Shown here piece after piece: positions 1-8,452 of a DNA stretch of 64,000 nucleotides (positions are counted from its first letter, which is position 1; each line of letters opens with the position of its first letter). The notes beneath the pieces are model-generated. The model saw nothing but the letters and a program-made list of their open reading frames with translations, was not told the DNA's origin and made no database searches. A program made the position numbers and the translations under genes. The DNA comes from Desulfitobacterium sp050251735. GTDB taxonomy: Bacteria; Bacillota; Desulfitobacteriia; Desulfitobacteriales; Desulfitobacteriaceae. Where the stretch lies: contig JBFWMF010000002.1 in NCBI GenBank assembly GCA_050251735.1, positions 114,647 to 178,646 on the forward strand, given 5' to 3'.

Positions 1-437
1 GCGTTTGCTGCGGAATTAACTTTTTCTTGATCAGTGGTGATTACGACGAGAAAATGGCCGGTTCTGACTTCATGCTCATAATGACGTGCCCGTTCAGAAT
101 TTAATCCGTAGCTTAACAAAGCTTCAACTAAGCCTTGCCCATGGGGACGATGCAGAAGGTCATTGGCCAAGGGGCCTGCAACCACGCATTCCCCAAGATT
201 CGGGATATCCATGGGAGGAGCTTGAACCAGCCAAGCGTTAAAACGGTCGAAGTTAATTTCTGCGGGAGCGAAGGCCAGCTCATTAGCAATCTCTTCGTGA
301 AAATCTCCTTGATGGAGAGAGTTTGCCCGGACTATAACAGAAATATTGCTATTCGCTAAAGACTCGCCTTGGATTTCTTCTACGGCTTCTTTGGTTTGCT
401 GAGGTCCTTTGAATATTGCAAGAATCGTTCTAGACAT
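1..437 (-). CDS. General stress protein, YflT/17M-like (partial, C-terminus off the window)
   Basis: Read by eye on the minus strand from ATG at 437, preceded by AAGGGGG eight bases upstream. It stays open to the window edge, so about 145 residues of the N-terminal part are present. The protein begins MSRTILAIFKGPQQTKEAVE and carries a later segment with VVAGPLAND, GLVEALLSYGL and RTGHFLVVITTD. This arrangement of short beta strands, an AGPLA-like turn and a 'GL...ARHYEHEVRTG' helix is the pattern of the small Firmicute stress proteins of the YflT/GsiB-17M group, whose biochemical role is not established. It is divergent from the gene at 582. The family call is from motif memory; truncation is only due to the window edge. 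Confidence 0.7.
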   Translation of the reverse strand, partial: MSRTILAIFKGPQQTKEAVEEIQGESLANSNISVIVRANSLHQGDFHEEIANELAFAPAEINFDRFNAWLVQAPPMDIPNLGECVVAGPLANDLLHRPHGQGLVEALLSYGLNSERARHYEHEVRTGHFLVVITTDQEKVNSAAN

Positions 438-581
438 TTTTATCCCCCTTAATAATTTTTGTTAGTATATCCATTGCAAAAGACTTCATTCAGTGAAAAA
501 GAGTGCTTAACACCAAGAAGAGAAGGAGAATCTGAAAACATTGCCGAATAAACAAGCTAGAACTGAACGAGGAGATGGAAA

Positions 582-1043
582 ATGAAGATTCGTATTGGGA
601 ATGAGGAACTCACCGAACATATTCGTGTTAGAATCCGCTTGGATTTTCGAGGTGAAGGGAAAAGCGGTCGTTTTATATTCGGCGGAAAGAGCAGAGAGGA
701 GATTGCCGAACAAGTTCGCGAGCAAGAAGTGGCCTTATTAAGAAATGTACCCTTGCAAGGAATATTTTTAGAGGATATTGATCTAAGCCTTGATTTATAT
801 ATCGTCAATGAATCCGATGGTCGACGTAAACGTGAGGTTGCCTATGCACCGGTTATCTTGACCTTAAGAATAGAAAATCTAGATGATCTGTTACCGCTTG
901 TCGTCAAGCAAGAATTTCGCAAGATTGAGTTTTTGACCCCAGAGAACTTGCAGATACATCGACTCGATGTGGAGCGACTATTCTTTCGAGTAAGTCAGCA
1001 CATTCAAGAGGAAATCAAAAAAGCGGAGTTGCGTTTTCAGTGA
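582..1043 (+). CDS. Conserved hypothetical protein, 153 aa
   Basis: The ATG at 582 follows GAGGAGATGG at good spacing and the frame closes with TGA just before a clear terminator, so this is a single-gene transcription unit. The protein is charged and soluble, with no signal peptide or membrane segment. The first 35 residues are rich in alternating charged and hydrophobic residues (MKIRIGNEELTEHIRVRIR), and the C-terminus (VSQHIQEEIKKAELRF) is a likely amphipathic helix. I do not recognise a family or catalytic motif. Its neighbours, a divergent stress protein and lactate permeases, give no firm functional clue. Confidence 0.7.
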   Translation: MKIRIGNEELTEHIRVRIRLDFRGEGKSGRFIFGGKSREEIAEQVREQEVALLRNVPLQGIFLEDIDLSLDLYIVNESDGRRKREVAYAPVILTLRIENLDDLLPLVVKQEFRKIEFLTPENLQIHRLDVERLFFRVSQHIQEEIKKAELRFQ

Positions 1044-1054
1044 TATAAACCATG

Positions 1055-1087
1055 AACCCAGCCTAAAGTGCTGGGTTTATTTTTTGG
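1055..1087 (+). terminator. Intrinsic terminator after the 153-aa gene
   Basis: Stem AACCCAGC (1055-1062) pairs with GCTGGGTT (1070-1077) over a 7-base loop, followed by TATTTTTT. It separates the hypothetical gene from the lactate permease region. Confidence 0.85.
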
Positions 1088-1213
1088 TGTGCCACATGTT
1101 ATGTTTAGATTTTATATAGAAAGGTATGATAATTTCTCAAGAAATGAAAATAATAACCTTTGAGCATATCTCGTCAAACGAAGCATCTCTAAAAAGAAAG
1201 GTGGAATTATTTC

Positions 1214-2872
1214 ATGCCTTGGACTCAGAATTATTCTGCATTGGGAGGAAGTATAGCCCTTACTGCTTTAGTTGTATCTATCCCTATATTTTTTCTCCTC
1301 TGGGCGCTTGCCATTAAACGAATGAAAGGGCACATTGCCGGGATGTTGACGCTTCTGATCACCATCGTTGTCGTCGTCCTCGTGTACAAAATGCCCATTT
1401 CTATCGCCCTTTCTGCAAGCCTCTATGGAATTCTCTATGGACTTTGGCCTATCTCCTGGATCGTTGTAACGTCGGTGTTCTTATACAATTTAACTGTTGA
1501 AGCGGGCCAATTTGAAGTCATTAAAGGTTCTATTTCCTCCATATCTAATGATCGAAGGATTCAAGCTTTATTGGTGGCCTTTTGCTTCGGAGCATTTTTA
1601 GAAGGAGCAGCGGGATTCGGTGCTCCGGTGGCGATCACAGCTTCCATTCTCATCGGGTTGGGATTTAATCCAGTCTATGCTGCAGGAATCTGCTTAATTG
1701 CCAATACGGCACCGGTTGCTTTCGGAGCCATTGGGGCACCGGTCATTGCAGCAGGTGCGGTCACTGGCATGGGAGATTTTATTATTTCCCAAGCTATTGG
1801 ACGCCAACTTCCTTTCTTGTCGATCATCATTCCTTTGTATCTGGTGATCTTAATGTCAGGCTGGAAAGGAGCTATGGAGGTTCTCCCGGCAGCTTTGGTT
1901 GCAGGTGTAACCTTTGCAGTGGCCCAATGGTGGTCGTCGAACTATCTGGGAGCTTATTTGCCGGATATCATTTCATCTCTGTTCTCATTAATCGTTTTGA
2001 CTTTCTTCCTGCGCGCCTGGAAACCGAAAAATATTTGGCGCTTTCCTCATGAAAAAGGAAATGAGCAAAAGGTTGTTCAGCAGAAGTTCACAGCCGGACA
2101 GATTATCAAAGCCTGGTCTCCCTTTGCCATTCTTACCGTCATAGTTGCAATCTGGGGAACGCCTGCATTCAAGACCTGGGCCACCAATGCAGGACTCGTT
2201 TTGAATATTAAGCATTGGCCAGGACTTGATGGCTTAGTCTATAAGGCAACTCCCATTGTGGCTAAGCCAACGGTCTATGCAGCAGCTTTTAAATGGGACT
2301 GGTTCTCTGCTGCTGGTACTGGCATTTTGATCGCCGCGATTATCACTATGTTTATTCTCGGGGTTAGCCCAAGTAGAGCTTTGGGAGTGTTTGTTAAGAC
2401 TGTCAAGCAATTAATCTTTGCGGTTATTAATATCGCCGCGGTTCTCGGTTTTGCATATTTAGCCAATTACTCTGGTCTATCCTATACCTTAGGTCTCCTC
2501 TTTGCCTCCACAGGGGCTTTGTTCCCCGTCTTGTCCCCTGTTTTAGGATGGGTAGCTGTGTTCCTTACTGGTTCAGACACCTCCGCCAATGCCTTGTTTG
2601 GTAAACTACAACAGGTTACAGCCGAGCAGGTGGGCGTCAACCCGGTATTAACGGTTGCCGCTAATAGCTCAGGTGGAGTTGTAGGTAAAATGATTTCTCC
2701 TCAATCTATTGCGGTAGCCGCTGCCGCTACATCTCTAGTCGGTAGGGAATCGGAGCTTTTGCGATTTACCTTCAAGCACTCGTTGATCCTGTTGGTTGCG
2801 GTATGTATTATAGTTACCCTGCAGGCTTATGTGGTTCCAGGGATGATTCCTACCATTTCGGCAGGGCCATAA
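1214..2872 (+). CDS. lctP: L-lactate permease (LctP family), copy 1
   Basis: 552-residue polytopic membrane protein with 12-14 hydrophobic segments, the usual size for LctP/LldP/GlcA permeases that move L-lactate (often also glycolate) with protons. Diagnostic stretches are EGAAGFGAPVA (residues 130-140), GLWPI near residue 80, GSDTSANALFGKLQ and NSSGGVVGKMISPQSIAVA near the C-terminus. The ATG at 1214 has GAAAGGTGG upstream and gives MPWTQNYSALGG, matching the start of the tandem paralogue at 3241. The two copies resemble each other along their whole length, so they look like a local duplication. FadR/LldR-type regulators downstream (5035, 7487) support a lactate-responsive locus. Exact substrate is inferred from family. 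Confidence 0.93.
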   Translation: MPWTQNYSALGGSIALTALVVSIPIFFLLWALAIKRMKGHIAGMLTLLITIVVVVLVYKMPISIALSASLYGILYGLWPISWIVVTSVFLYNLTVEAGQFEVIKGSISSISNDRRIQALLVAFCFGAFLEGAAGFGAPVAITASILIGLGFNPVYAAGICLIANTAPVAFGAIGAPVIAAGAVTGMGDFIISQAIGRQLPFLSIIIPLYLVILMSGWKGAMEVLPAALVAGVTFAVAQWWSSNYLGAYLPDIISSLFSLIVLTFFLRAWKPKNIWRFPHEKGNEQKVVQQKFTAGQIIKAWSPFAILTVIVAIWGTPAFKTWATNAGLVLNIKHWPGLDGLVYKATPIVAKPTVYAAAFKWDWFSAAGTGILIAAIITMFILGVSPSRALGVFVKTVKQLIFAVINIAAVLGFAYLANYSGLSYTLGLLFASTGALFPVLSPVLGWVAVFLTGSDTSANALFGKLQQVTAEQVGVNPVLTVAANSSGGVVGKMISPQSIAVAAAATSLVGRESELLRFTFKHSLILLVAVCIIVTLQAYVVPGMIPTISAGP

Positions 2873-2917
2873 TTGGGATACATAATATTACAAATATTTA
2901 AAAAATAATACACGATA

Positions 2918-2962
2918 AAGCAGTAAGAAGGAAGTGGAGAACGCGCTTCCTTCTTACTGCTT
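2918..2962 (+). terminator. Strong hairpin after lctP copy 1 (terminator-like, weak T-run)
   Basis: A 17-bp perfect stem (AAGCAGTAAGAAGGAAG at 2918-2934 with its complement at 2946-2962) and an 11-base loop. There is no good T-run after it on the plus strand, so it may stabilise the 3' end or terminate with a factor rather than act as a classical terminator. It lies within the 368-bp gap between the two permeases. Confidence 0.6.
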
Positions 2963-3039
2963 CTAAGGAAAATAGACGAATTCGTGATAATCTACATTCC
3001 GACGTTATAAGTGAACTTATTCTTATTTTCGTTTTTCTA

Positions 3040-3068
3040 TTGCAAATGTTGCGAAACTAACATACAAT
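3040..3068 (+). promoter_or_regulatory. Sigma-A-type promoter for lctP copy 2
   Basis: TTGCAA at 3040-3045 and TACAAT at 3063-3068 with a 17-bp spacer. The expected transcript starts near 3075 and runs through the palindrome at 3125-3139 to the ATG at 3241. This shows copy 2 can be transcribed independently of copy 1. Confidence 0.6.
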
Positions 3069-3124
3069 TAATTGGTGCTCGGATCATCTTGTTCAAAAAC
3101 TGATCTGGCATTTCATTGGCCGAT

Positions 3125-3139
3125 TATGGCCTGACCATA
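3125..3139 (+). promoter_or_regulatory. Candidate GntR/FadR-type operator
   Basis: TATGGCCTGACCATA is an imperfect palindrome whose TGG...CCA core resembles the TGGTnnnACCA-type sites bound by FadR/LldR/PdhR regulators. It lies about 50 bases after the predicted start of the lctP copy 2 transcript, a position suited to repression. Two FadR-subfamily regulators are encoded downstream (5035 and 7487). Binding is inference only. Confidence 0.4.
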
Positions 3140-3240
3140 CTACTATAAGGGGGCTAGACAGAAAATTTAAAACACTTAAAAAACTTAGAATTTAAATTAA
3201 ATTAAAAAAACACACATTTTTCTGAAAGGTGGAAACTCTC

Positions 3241-4908
3241 ATGCCATGGACTCAGGATTACGCAGCGCTTGGTGGTAGCCTTGGCTTAACTGCACTAGCT
3301 GTCTCTATTCCAATCGTATTTTTATTTTGGGCTTTAGCCGTAAAAGGGATGAAAGGGTATGTAGCAGGATTATCTGCCCTTGCCATTACCATTGTGGACG
3401 TAATTATAGTATATAAAATGCCAGTGACCCTCGCTCTTTCTGCTACGGCATATGGTATGCTGTATGGGCTTTGGCCTATTGCTTGGATTGTAGTTACCGC
3501 TGTGTACTTATACAATTTAACCGTAGAATCCGGACAATTCGAAATTATTAAGAGCTCTATCGCATCCATATCGAATGACCGCCGTCTCCAAGCGCTTATC
3601 GTTGCTTTCTGTTTTGGAGCTTTCCTAGAAGGTGCGGCTGGTTTTGGTGCTCCTGTTGCGATCACTGGTGCGCTACTTATCGGTCTTGGCTTTGATCCTA
3701 TTAAAGCTGCCGGACTTTGCTTGATTGCTAATACAGCTCCAGTTGCCTTCGGTGCTATCGGAGCTCCAATCATCGCTGCAGGTGCTGTTACCGGTATGGG
3801 TGACTTCGTAATTTCGCAAGCCGTTGGTCGTCAACTTCCTTTCATTTCTGTTATTATTCCTCTTTACCTTGTTATTTTGATGGCTGGTTGGAAATCTGCC
3901 AAAGAAGTTATGCCTGCCATTCTCGTGACCGGGGTATCCTTCGCAGTTGCCCAATGGTGGTCTTCTAACACCCTTGGTGCATATCTACCAGACATCATCT
4001 CTTCTTTGTTCTCCTTAGTATGTACTACCGTCTTCCTGAGATTCTGGAAACCTAAAAAAATCTGGCGTTTTCCTCATGAGAGAGATGTCGAAGAGCCCGT
4101 TGCTATGAAATATACAGGTGGACAAATAGCTAAGGCATGGTCTCCCTTCGTCATTCTTACTGCAATGGTTACTATTTGGGGACTTCCTGGCTTCAAGAGC
4201 TTAATCCTTGATAAACTCCATCTAGTGCTTAAGTTTAGCTGGCCTGGCCTCGATGGCATGATTTACAAAGCAGCTCCTATCGTTGCTAAACCTACAGTCT
4301 ATGATGCCATCTTTAAATGGGACTTCTTATCTGCTGGCGGTACTGCAATCTTGATCGCTGCAATTATCAGTTGTTTCGTTCTAGGAATCAAACCTGCCAA
4401 GGCTGTTAAAGTCTTCAAAGATACCCTGAAGCAATTGATTTATCCAGTCATCAATATCGCTGCAGTTCTTGGTTTTGCTTACCTAGCTAACTACTCCGGT
4501 CTTTCTTATACTTTGGGACTCTTCTTTGCTTCTACCGGAGCATTGTTCCCTGTCCTTTCCCCAGTGTTAGGGTGGTTAGGTGTATTCCTCACCGGTTCTG
4601 ATACTTCCGCCAATGCCCTGTTTGGTAAACTGCAACAAGTTACTGCAGAGCAAATTGGTATCAACCCTGTCCTCACTGTCGCAGCTAACAGTTCCGGTGG
4701 TGTTGTCGGTAAAATGATCTCACCACAATCCATCGCAGTGGCTGCTGCAGCAACCGGTTTGGTTGGGCGTGAGTCTGAACTCTTTAAATTTACTATTAAA
4801 CATTCTTTGGCAATGCTCGTTGCTGTAATTGCGATTATCTGTCTACAAGCATATGTGGTTCCCGGAATGGTTCCAACCATCGCTGAAGCAGCTGCATTTC
4901 TTCAATAA
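3241..4908 (+). CDS. lctP: L-lactate permease (LctP family), copy 2
   Basis: 555 residues from the ATG at 3241. A GTG 12 bases upstream (3229) is in frame but lies inside the ribosome site GAAAGGTGG, so it is not the start; the ATG also aligns with copy 1 (MPWTQDYAALGG). Same family marks as copy 1: EGAAGFGAPVA, GSDTSANALFGKLQ, GGVVGKMISPQS, and 12-14 membrane segments. Codon use is visibly richer in T/C-ending codons (GCT, GGT, TTC) than in copy 1, as in highly expressed genes, which suggests that this is the main permease. It has its own promoter and a candidate operator. A hairpin at 4980 and then a FadR-type regulator follow. Confidence 0.93.
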   Translation: MPWTQDYAALGGSLGLTALAVSIPIVFLFWALAVKGMKGYVAGLSALAITIVDVIIVYKMPVTLALSATAYGMLYGLWPIAWIVVTAVYLYNLTVESGQFEIIKSSIASISNDRRLQALIVAFCFGAFLEGAAGFGAPVAITGALLIGLGFDPIKAAGLCLIANTAPVAFGAIGAPIIAAGAVTGMGDFVISQAVGRQLPFISVIIPLYLVILMAGWKSAKEVMPAILVTGVSFAVAQWWSSNTLGAYLPDIISSLFSLVCTTVFLRFWKPKKIWRFPHERDVEEPVAMKYTGGQIAKAWSPFVILTAMVTIWGLPGFKSLILDKLHLVLKFSWPGLDGMIYKAAPIVAKPTVYDAIFKWDFLSAGGTAILIAAIISCFVLGIKPAKAVKVFKDTLKQLIYPVINIAAVLGFAYLANYSGLSYTLGLFFASTGALFPVLSPVLGWLGVFLTGSDTSANALFGKLQQVTAEQIGINPVLTVAANSSGGVVGKMISPQSIAVAAAATGLVGRESELFKFTIKHSLAMLVAVIAIICLQAYVVPGMVPTIAEAAAFLQ

Positions 4909-4979
4909 TTGAATGGTATAACTGGAGTAGACAACTTTTCTGAAATGCGTTATATTTAACTCAATAGTCTTCAAAAATA

Positions 4980-5014
4980 ATGGGAAGTAGATATCTGCTT
5001 CCCATCTCTTTCTA
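4980..5014 (+). terminator. Hairpin between lctP copy 2 and the regulator
   Basis: ATGGGAAGTAGA (4980-4991) is followed by an almost perfect complement ending at 5005, then TCTCTTTCT. It would end or attenuate transcription from the permease before the regulator at 5035. Confidence 0.65.
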
Positions 5015-5034
5015 TTGTAATAGAGGAGGTTGGC

Positions 5035-5754
5035 ATGGATCTAAAGCCAATAAAAACCAAGAAAATATATGAGGAAATCATCGAGCAGATACGACTTTTG
5101 GTTGTCAAGGGTGAACTTAAACCCGGTGACCGCCTACCTTCTGAAAGGGATTTGGCGAGTCGCCTCAATGTAAGCCGCGCTTCAGTGAGGGAAGCTCTTA
5201 GTGCTTTAGAAATGATGGGCCTCCTGGAGATACGAAGCGGTGAAGGAACCTTCATGAAGAAGATCAATCTGGATTCTGTAGTCACTCCTTTGGCATGGGT
5301 TTTAAGTATGGAGAAGGACACTGTGCTGGAACTTATCGAAGTGCGTAAGCTATTGGAAGGTCAAACAGTAGTTTTAGCAGCCCAAAGGGCTGAGTCAGAG
5401 GATTTGCGAGAGTTAGAAGATGCTCTCAAGGCTATGTATGATGATTTGCTGGCAGATCAATTAGGGGAAGAGGCGGATATCCGCTTCCACTACGCAGTGG
5501 CGAGAGCCGGTAAGAATAAAATTTTGCTGAGGCTTATGAATGCCATATCCGACACGATGCAACAGTCGCTGAAAGCAAGCCGTGTGAGGCTTTATGAATG
5601 GAATGAATCTCCCGATCGGTTGTATAAAGAGCACGTACAAATCTTAGAGGCGATTAGGTCGAAAGATGACGAGGGGGCTAAAAAAGCTATGCTCGGCCAC
5701 TTAGATGGAGTGGAGGTGAGGCTATTGAAATATTATTTAAGTAATAATGTATGA
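5035..5754 (+). CDS. FadR-subfamily GntR regulator (LldR/PdhR-like), copy 1
   Basis: 239 residues from ATG at 5035, preceded by AGAGGAGG. Residues 1-75 form a GntR winged helix-turn-helix (GDRLPSERDLASRLNVSRASVREAL, followed by LLEIRSGEGTF). Residues about 90-225 form an FCD ligand domain with conserved acidic and histidine positions that bind a metal in this family (RFHYAVARAG, EHVQILEAI, GHLDGV). FCD regulators next to lactate permeases usually sense lactate or a related carboxylate and release the operator when it is bound. Neighbours are the permeases upstream and a transporter at 5894. A close paralogue lies at 7487. Ligand assignment is inference from context. Confidence 0.88.
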   Translation: MDLKPIKTKKIYEEIIEQIRLLVVKGELKPGDRLPSERDLASRLNVSRASVREALSALEMMGLLEIRSGEGTFMKKINLDSVVTPLAWVLSMEKDTVLELIEVRKLLEGQTVVLAAQRAESEDLRELEDALKAMYDDLLADQLGEEADIRFHYAVARAGKNKILLRLMNAISDTMQQSLKASRVRLYEWNESPDRLYKEHVQILEAIRSKDDEGAKKAMLGHLDGVEVRLLKYYLSNNV

Positions 5755-5893
5755 GTAGCCTTCGTTTAATTCCGAAATTTATTTATTTTTCGCTTTTTAA
5801 AAATCGAAATTCTTGGTAGAATTAGTTCTTGAAGGGCTAGTGCAAACCATTGAAGTTATCCTACCCTTAAACTTATCTTATAAGGAGGAGAAA

Positions 5894-7276
5894 ATGGAAC
5901 AATCTTTAGGTACAATTTTACCACTGTATTCAATCATTCCTTTTGTCGGCATGTTACTATCCATAGCCTTAGGACCGGTACTACTTCCGAAATTTTGGCA
6001 TCATAACTTTGGCAAGGTGTCCGCAGCTTGGGCAGCCTTGTTAGCAATTCCTCTGATAACTGTTTATGGGAAACAGGGTGTTGATGAATTGCTTCATATA
6101 TTGATTGTCGATTATATCCCATTCATTGTTTTAATTGGCTCTCTTTTTACTGTGGGTGGTGGTATCTTAGTGCGCACAACCATGAAAGGGACAACTTGGG
6201 TTAACACGGGCTTTCTGACGGTGGGTTCCATCCTTGCCTCTTGGATGGGAACCACAGGTGCCGCGATGTTATTGATTCGTCCCTTCTTGCGTGTTAACAA
6301 GGAACGTAAATACAAGGCTTTCATGGTAGTCTTCTTTATCTTCACAATCGCCAACGTGGGAGGAGCACTAACGCCGTTGGGCGATCCCCCGCTTTTTCTT
6401 GGCTTTTTACATGGCGTTCCTTTCTTTTGGACATTACGATTAATTGCCCCCATGGCGGTGGTTCTCCTTGGCCTTCTTTTGATCTATATTGCCTTTGATA
6501 AATACTATCTAAGTAAGGAAATTAAGGAAGGTCATTTGATCTCGACAGCTTCTTCGGAAGATCAAGTGGGAAGTACGACTCCAAAGAAAAAGTTAGAGAT
6601 TCTTGGAGCACAGAATTTTATTCTACTGGCCGTGATTATCGGAGTCATTCTTTTTAGTGGCTACGTAAAAATGAGTGAAGTAAACATCCTCGGTGTGCAT
6701 CTTGGCTGGCAAGATGTTATTCGTAACGTTTTGTTGGTGGCGGTGATGGTGATATCTATGAAGATTACACCAAAGGCTTTACGTGAGGAAAATGAATACT
6801 CTTGGGGGCCTATCCTAGAAATCGTTTATCTCTTCTTTGGGATTTTTATCACGATGGCTCCCGCCTTAGCGATCTTGAAGGCTGGAGGAGCGGGCGCTTT
6901 GTCGTTCATCACTTCAGCAGTTCAAGAACCTATTCATTACTTCTGGATTACCGGTGCCCTTTCTAGCTTTCTTGACAATGCGCCGACCTATCTAACCTTC
7001 TTTAGCACAGCCTTGGGTCAATTTTATCCGGGGATGGCGGAAGCCCCTGCGGTGGCTTTGCTCTTAGTTGAGCACCCAATCTATCTTCTGGCAATCTCAG
7101 CAGGATCGGTTTTCTTTGGAGCAATTACCTATATCGGGAATGCCCCGAATTTCATGGTTCGTAGTATAGCTGAGGAATCTGGCGTGAAAATGCCTAGCTT
7201 TTTCGGTTATATGGTATATAGCCTTTGCATTCTGCTACCCCTCTTTGCAGTAGTAACATTGATTTTCTTCCTTTAG
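5894..7276 (+). CDS. ArsB/NhaD-superfamily transporter (putative Na+/H+ antiporter or organic-anion carrier)
   Basis: 460 residues from ATG at 5894, chosen because TAAGGAGGAG lies at ideal spacing; an upstream in-frame TTG has no ribosome site. About 11-12 membrane segments. The stretch NVGGALTPLGDPPLFLGFL is typical of the ion-transporter superfamily that contains NhaD, ArsB and CitMHS carriers, where a GDPP-like turn sits in the transport core, and a second matching region reads SFLDNAPTYLTF. Database annotation of relatives alternates between sodium:proton antiporter and citrate transporter, so the substrate is unsure. It is bracketed by two FadR-type regulators, which suggests linkage to lactate use. 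Confidence 0.75.
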   Translation: MEQSLGTILPLYSIIPFVGMLLSIALGPVLLPKFWHHNFGKVSAAWAALLAIPLITVYGKQGVDELLHILIVDYIPFIVLIGSLFTVGGGILVRTTMKGTTWVNTGFLTVGSILASWMGTTGAAMLLIRPFLRVNKERKYKAFMVVFFIFTIANVGGALTPLGDPPLFLGFLHGVPFFWTLRLIAPMAVVLLGLLLIYIAFDKYYLSKEIKEGHLISTASSEDQVGSTTPKKKLEILGAQNFILLAVIIGVILFSGYVKMSEVNILGVHLGWQDVIRNVLLVAVMVISMKITPKALREENEYSWGPILEIVYLFFGIFITMAPALAILKAGGAGALSFITSAVQEPIHYFWITGALSSFLDNAPTYLTFFSTALGQFYPGMAEAPAVALLLVEHPIYLLAISAGSVFFGAITYIGNAPNFMVRSIAEESGVKMPSFFGYMVYSLCILLPLFAVVTLIFFL

Positions 7277-7326
7277 GGTAAGCAAATGTCCTTGGTATGA
7301 ATCTGGTATAGACGAGGGTATAGCAA

Positions 7327-7361
7327 ATGAGAGGTGGTTGATTTACCACCTCTCATTTTAT
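7327..7361 (+). terminator. Intrinsic terminator after the 5894 transporter
   Basis: Twelve-bp stem with ATGAGAGGTGGT (7327-7338) and ACCACCTCTCAT (7345-7356), six-base loop, then TTTTATTG. Confidence 0.85.
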
Positions 7362-7486
7362 TGATGAATATTTTGTTATTCAGAATTAAGTGATTTATTA
7401 CGCCAAACAGAAATAGTTCTAGTCAATAAAGTGTTATTCATGATAAACTTAATCGAGATATGGAGTTATCGTTAGGAGAGTTAGAA

Positions 7487-8245
7487 TTGGAGCTTAAACC
7501 GATTAAGACACGCAAGATATACGAAGAAATTGTTGATCAGATTCGTGATTTGGTAGCTCGTGGAGATCTTAAGCCGGGTGATCGACTACCTTCGGAACGA
7601 GATTTAGTGGAGCGTTTACAAGTCAGCCGCGCATCCATTCGTGAGGCTCTTAGTGCTTTAGAGCTGATGGGATTGCTCGAGGTGCGCAGTGGAGAGGGGA
7701 CTTTTGTCCGCAAATTGCGTTCTGAATCTGTAGTTGCTCCGTTAGCTTGGATGCTCACAATGGAAAAGGGAACAATAATCGAATTGCTGGAAACTCGTAA
7801 GATTCTCGAGGTTCAAGCTGTTGGAATTGCTGCCGAGCGCGCGGAAGTTGAGGATATAAGAGAACTTTCAGCAGCTTTAGATGAATTGCGAGCCGATTTG
7901 AGTTTGCCGACTTCAGATGGATCTTCTGACCATCGCTTTCATTATGCAATTACTCGAGCTACGAAGAATAAGATCATGATTCGACTTATGGATACAATCT
8001 CTGATCTTATGAAGTATATGCTCAAAACAAGTCGCTCCAAGTTGTATGAAGGAAAGTATACCCCTGCTCTGCTTTTCCAAGAACATCAAAAGATCTTTGA
8101 TGCTATTTTAGCTAAGGATGCTCGGGTGGCAAAAGACATAATGCTAGCTCATCTCAACGGAGTAGAGCAAGAGGTCTTAAAAGGTTTTGATGAGTACAAT
8201 AATTCTATAATTCAAGCAAAGGAAAATCTGGTTTTCAAGAATTAA
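7487..8245 (+). CDS. FadR-subfamily GntR regulator (LldR/PdhR-like), copy 2
   Basis: Start taken as TTG at 7487, because TAGGAGAG lies six bases upstream and the product then begins MELKPIKTRK, matching copy 1 (MDLKPIKTKK); the in-frame ATG at 7460 has no ribosome site. About 252 residues. The N-terminal GntR winged helix has GDRLPSERDLVERLQVSRAS and RSGEGTF; the C-terminal FCD domain has HRFHYAITRAT, EHQKIFDAI and AHLNGVEQ. The two regulators are clearly paralogues, so this locus holds duplicated permeases and duplicated regulators. Its targets are probably the nearby permeases and/or the 5894 transporter. A set of hairpins follows at 8254-8364. Confidence 0.87.
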   Translation: MELKPIKTRKIYEEIVDQIRDLVARGDLKPGDRLPSERDLVERLQVSRASIREALSALELMGLLEVRSGEGTFVRKLRSESVVAPLAWMLTMEKGTIIELLETRKILEVQAVGIAAERAEVEDIRELSAALDELRADLSLPTSDGSSDHRFHYAITRATKNKIMIRLMDTISDLMKYMLKTSRSKLYEGKYTPALLFQEHQKIFDAILAKDARVAKDIMLAHLNGVEQEVLKGFDEYNNSIIQAKENLVFKN

Positions 8246-8253
8246 TTTAAGAA

Positions 8254-8364
8254 TCGAATAAAATTCGAGCAAAGGCGCTGAAAGATGTGCAAACGTTAGC
8301 GAGCCATAATGAAGAGGAAGAATAGGGCATATAAGTGTGAGCTGCCCCTGTCCTTCCTTTTCTT
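8254..8364 (+). promoter_or_regulatory. Three successive hairpins, the last terminator-like
   Basis: In the 207-bp gap after the regulator: TCGAAT/ATTCGA (8254-8268), CGCTGA/TTAGCG around a 14-base loop (8276-8301), then GGAAG/CTTCC plus GGGCA/TGCCC with an interior loop (8316-8357) followed by TTTCTTT. The last element can end the regulator transcript. The first two could belong to a structured leader of the iron-sulfur protein at 8453. I do not match it to a known riboswitch. Confidence 0.45.
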
Positions 8365-8452
8365 TATGAAAAAGTTTATACTTAATAGCATGAAGTAAAG
8401 TTCAAATGATATTATTGTGCAATAGATTATGCGGATCAAAGAGGTGTAAACA

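Noticed and set aside
135..359. 74-aa plus-strand frame
   Set aside because: Lies opposite the stress protein that is open to the left window edge and shows family motifs.
1081..1100. TTGGTGTGCCACA before lctP copy 1 as a GntR operator
   Set aside because: Only a partial palindrome that overlaps the previous gene's terminator tail; too weak to list.
1126..1317. 63-aa plus-strand frame upstream of and overlapping lctP copy 1
   Set aside because: No ribosome site, and most of its length lies within the real permease start; it is a shadow frame.
3258..3773. 171-aa minus-strand frame inside lctP copy 2
   Set aside because: Antisense to a strongly conserved membrane protein, with low-complexity composition caused by the permease codons; no promoter or ribosome site.
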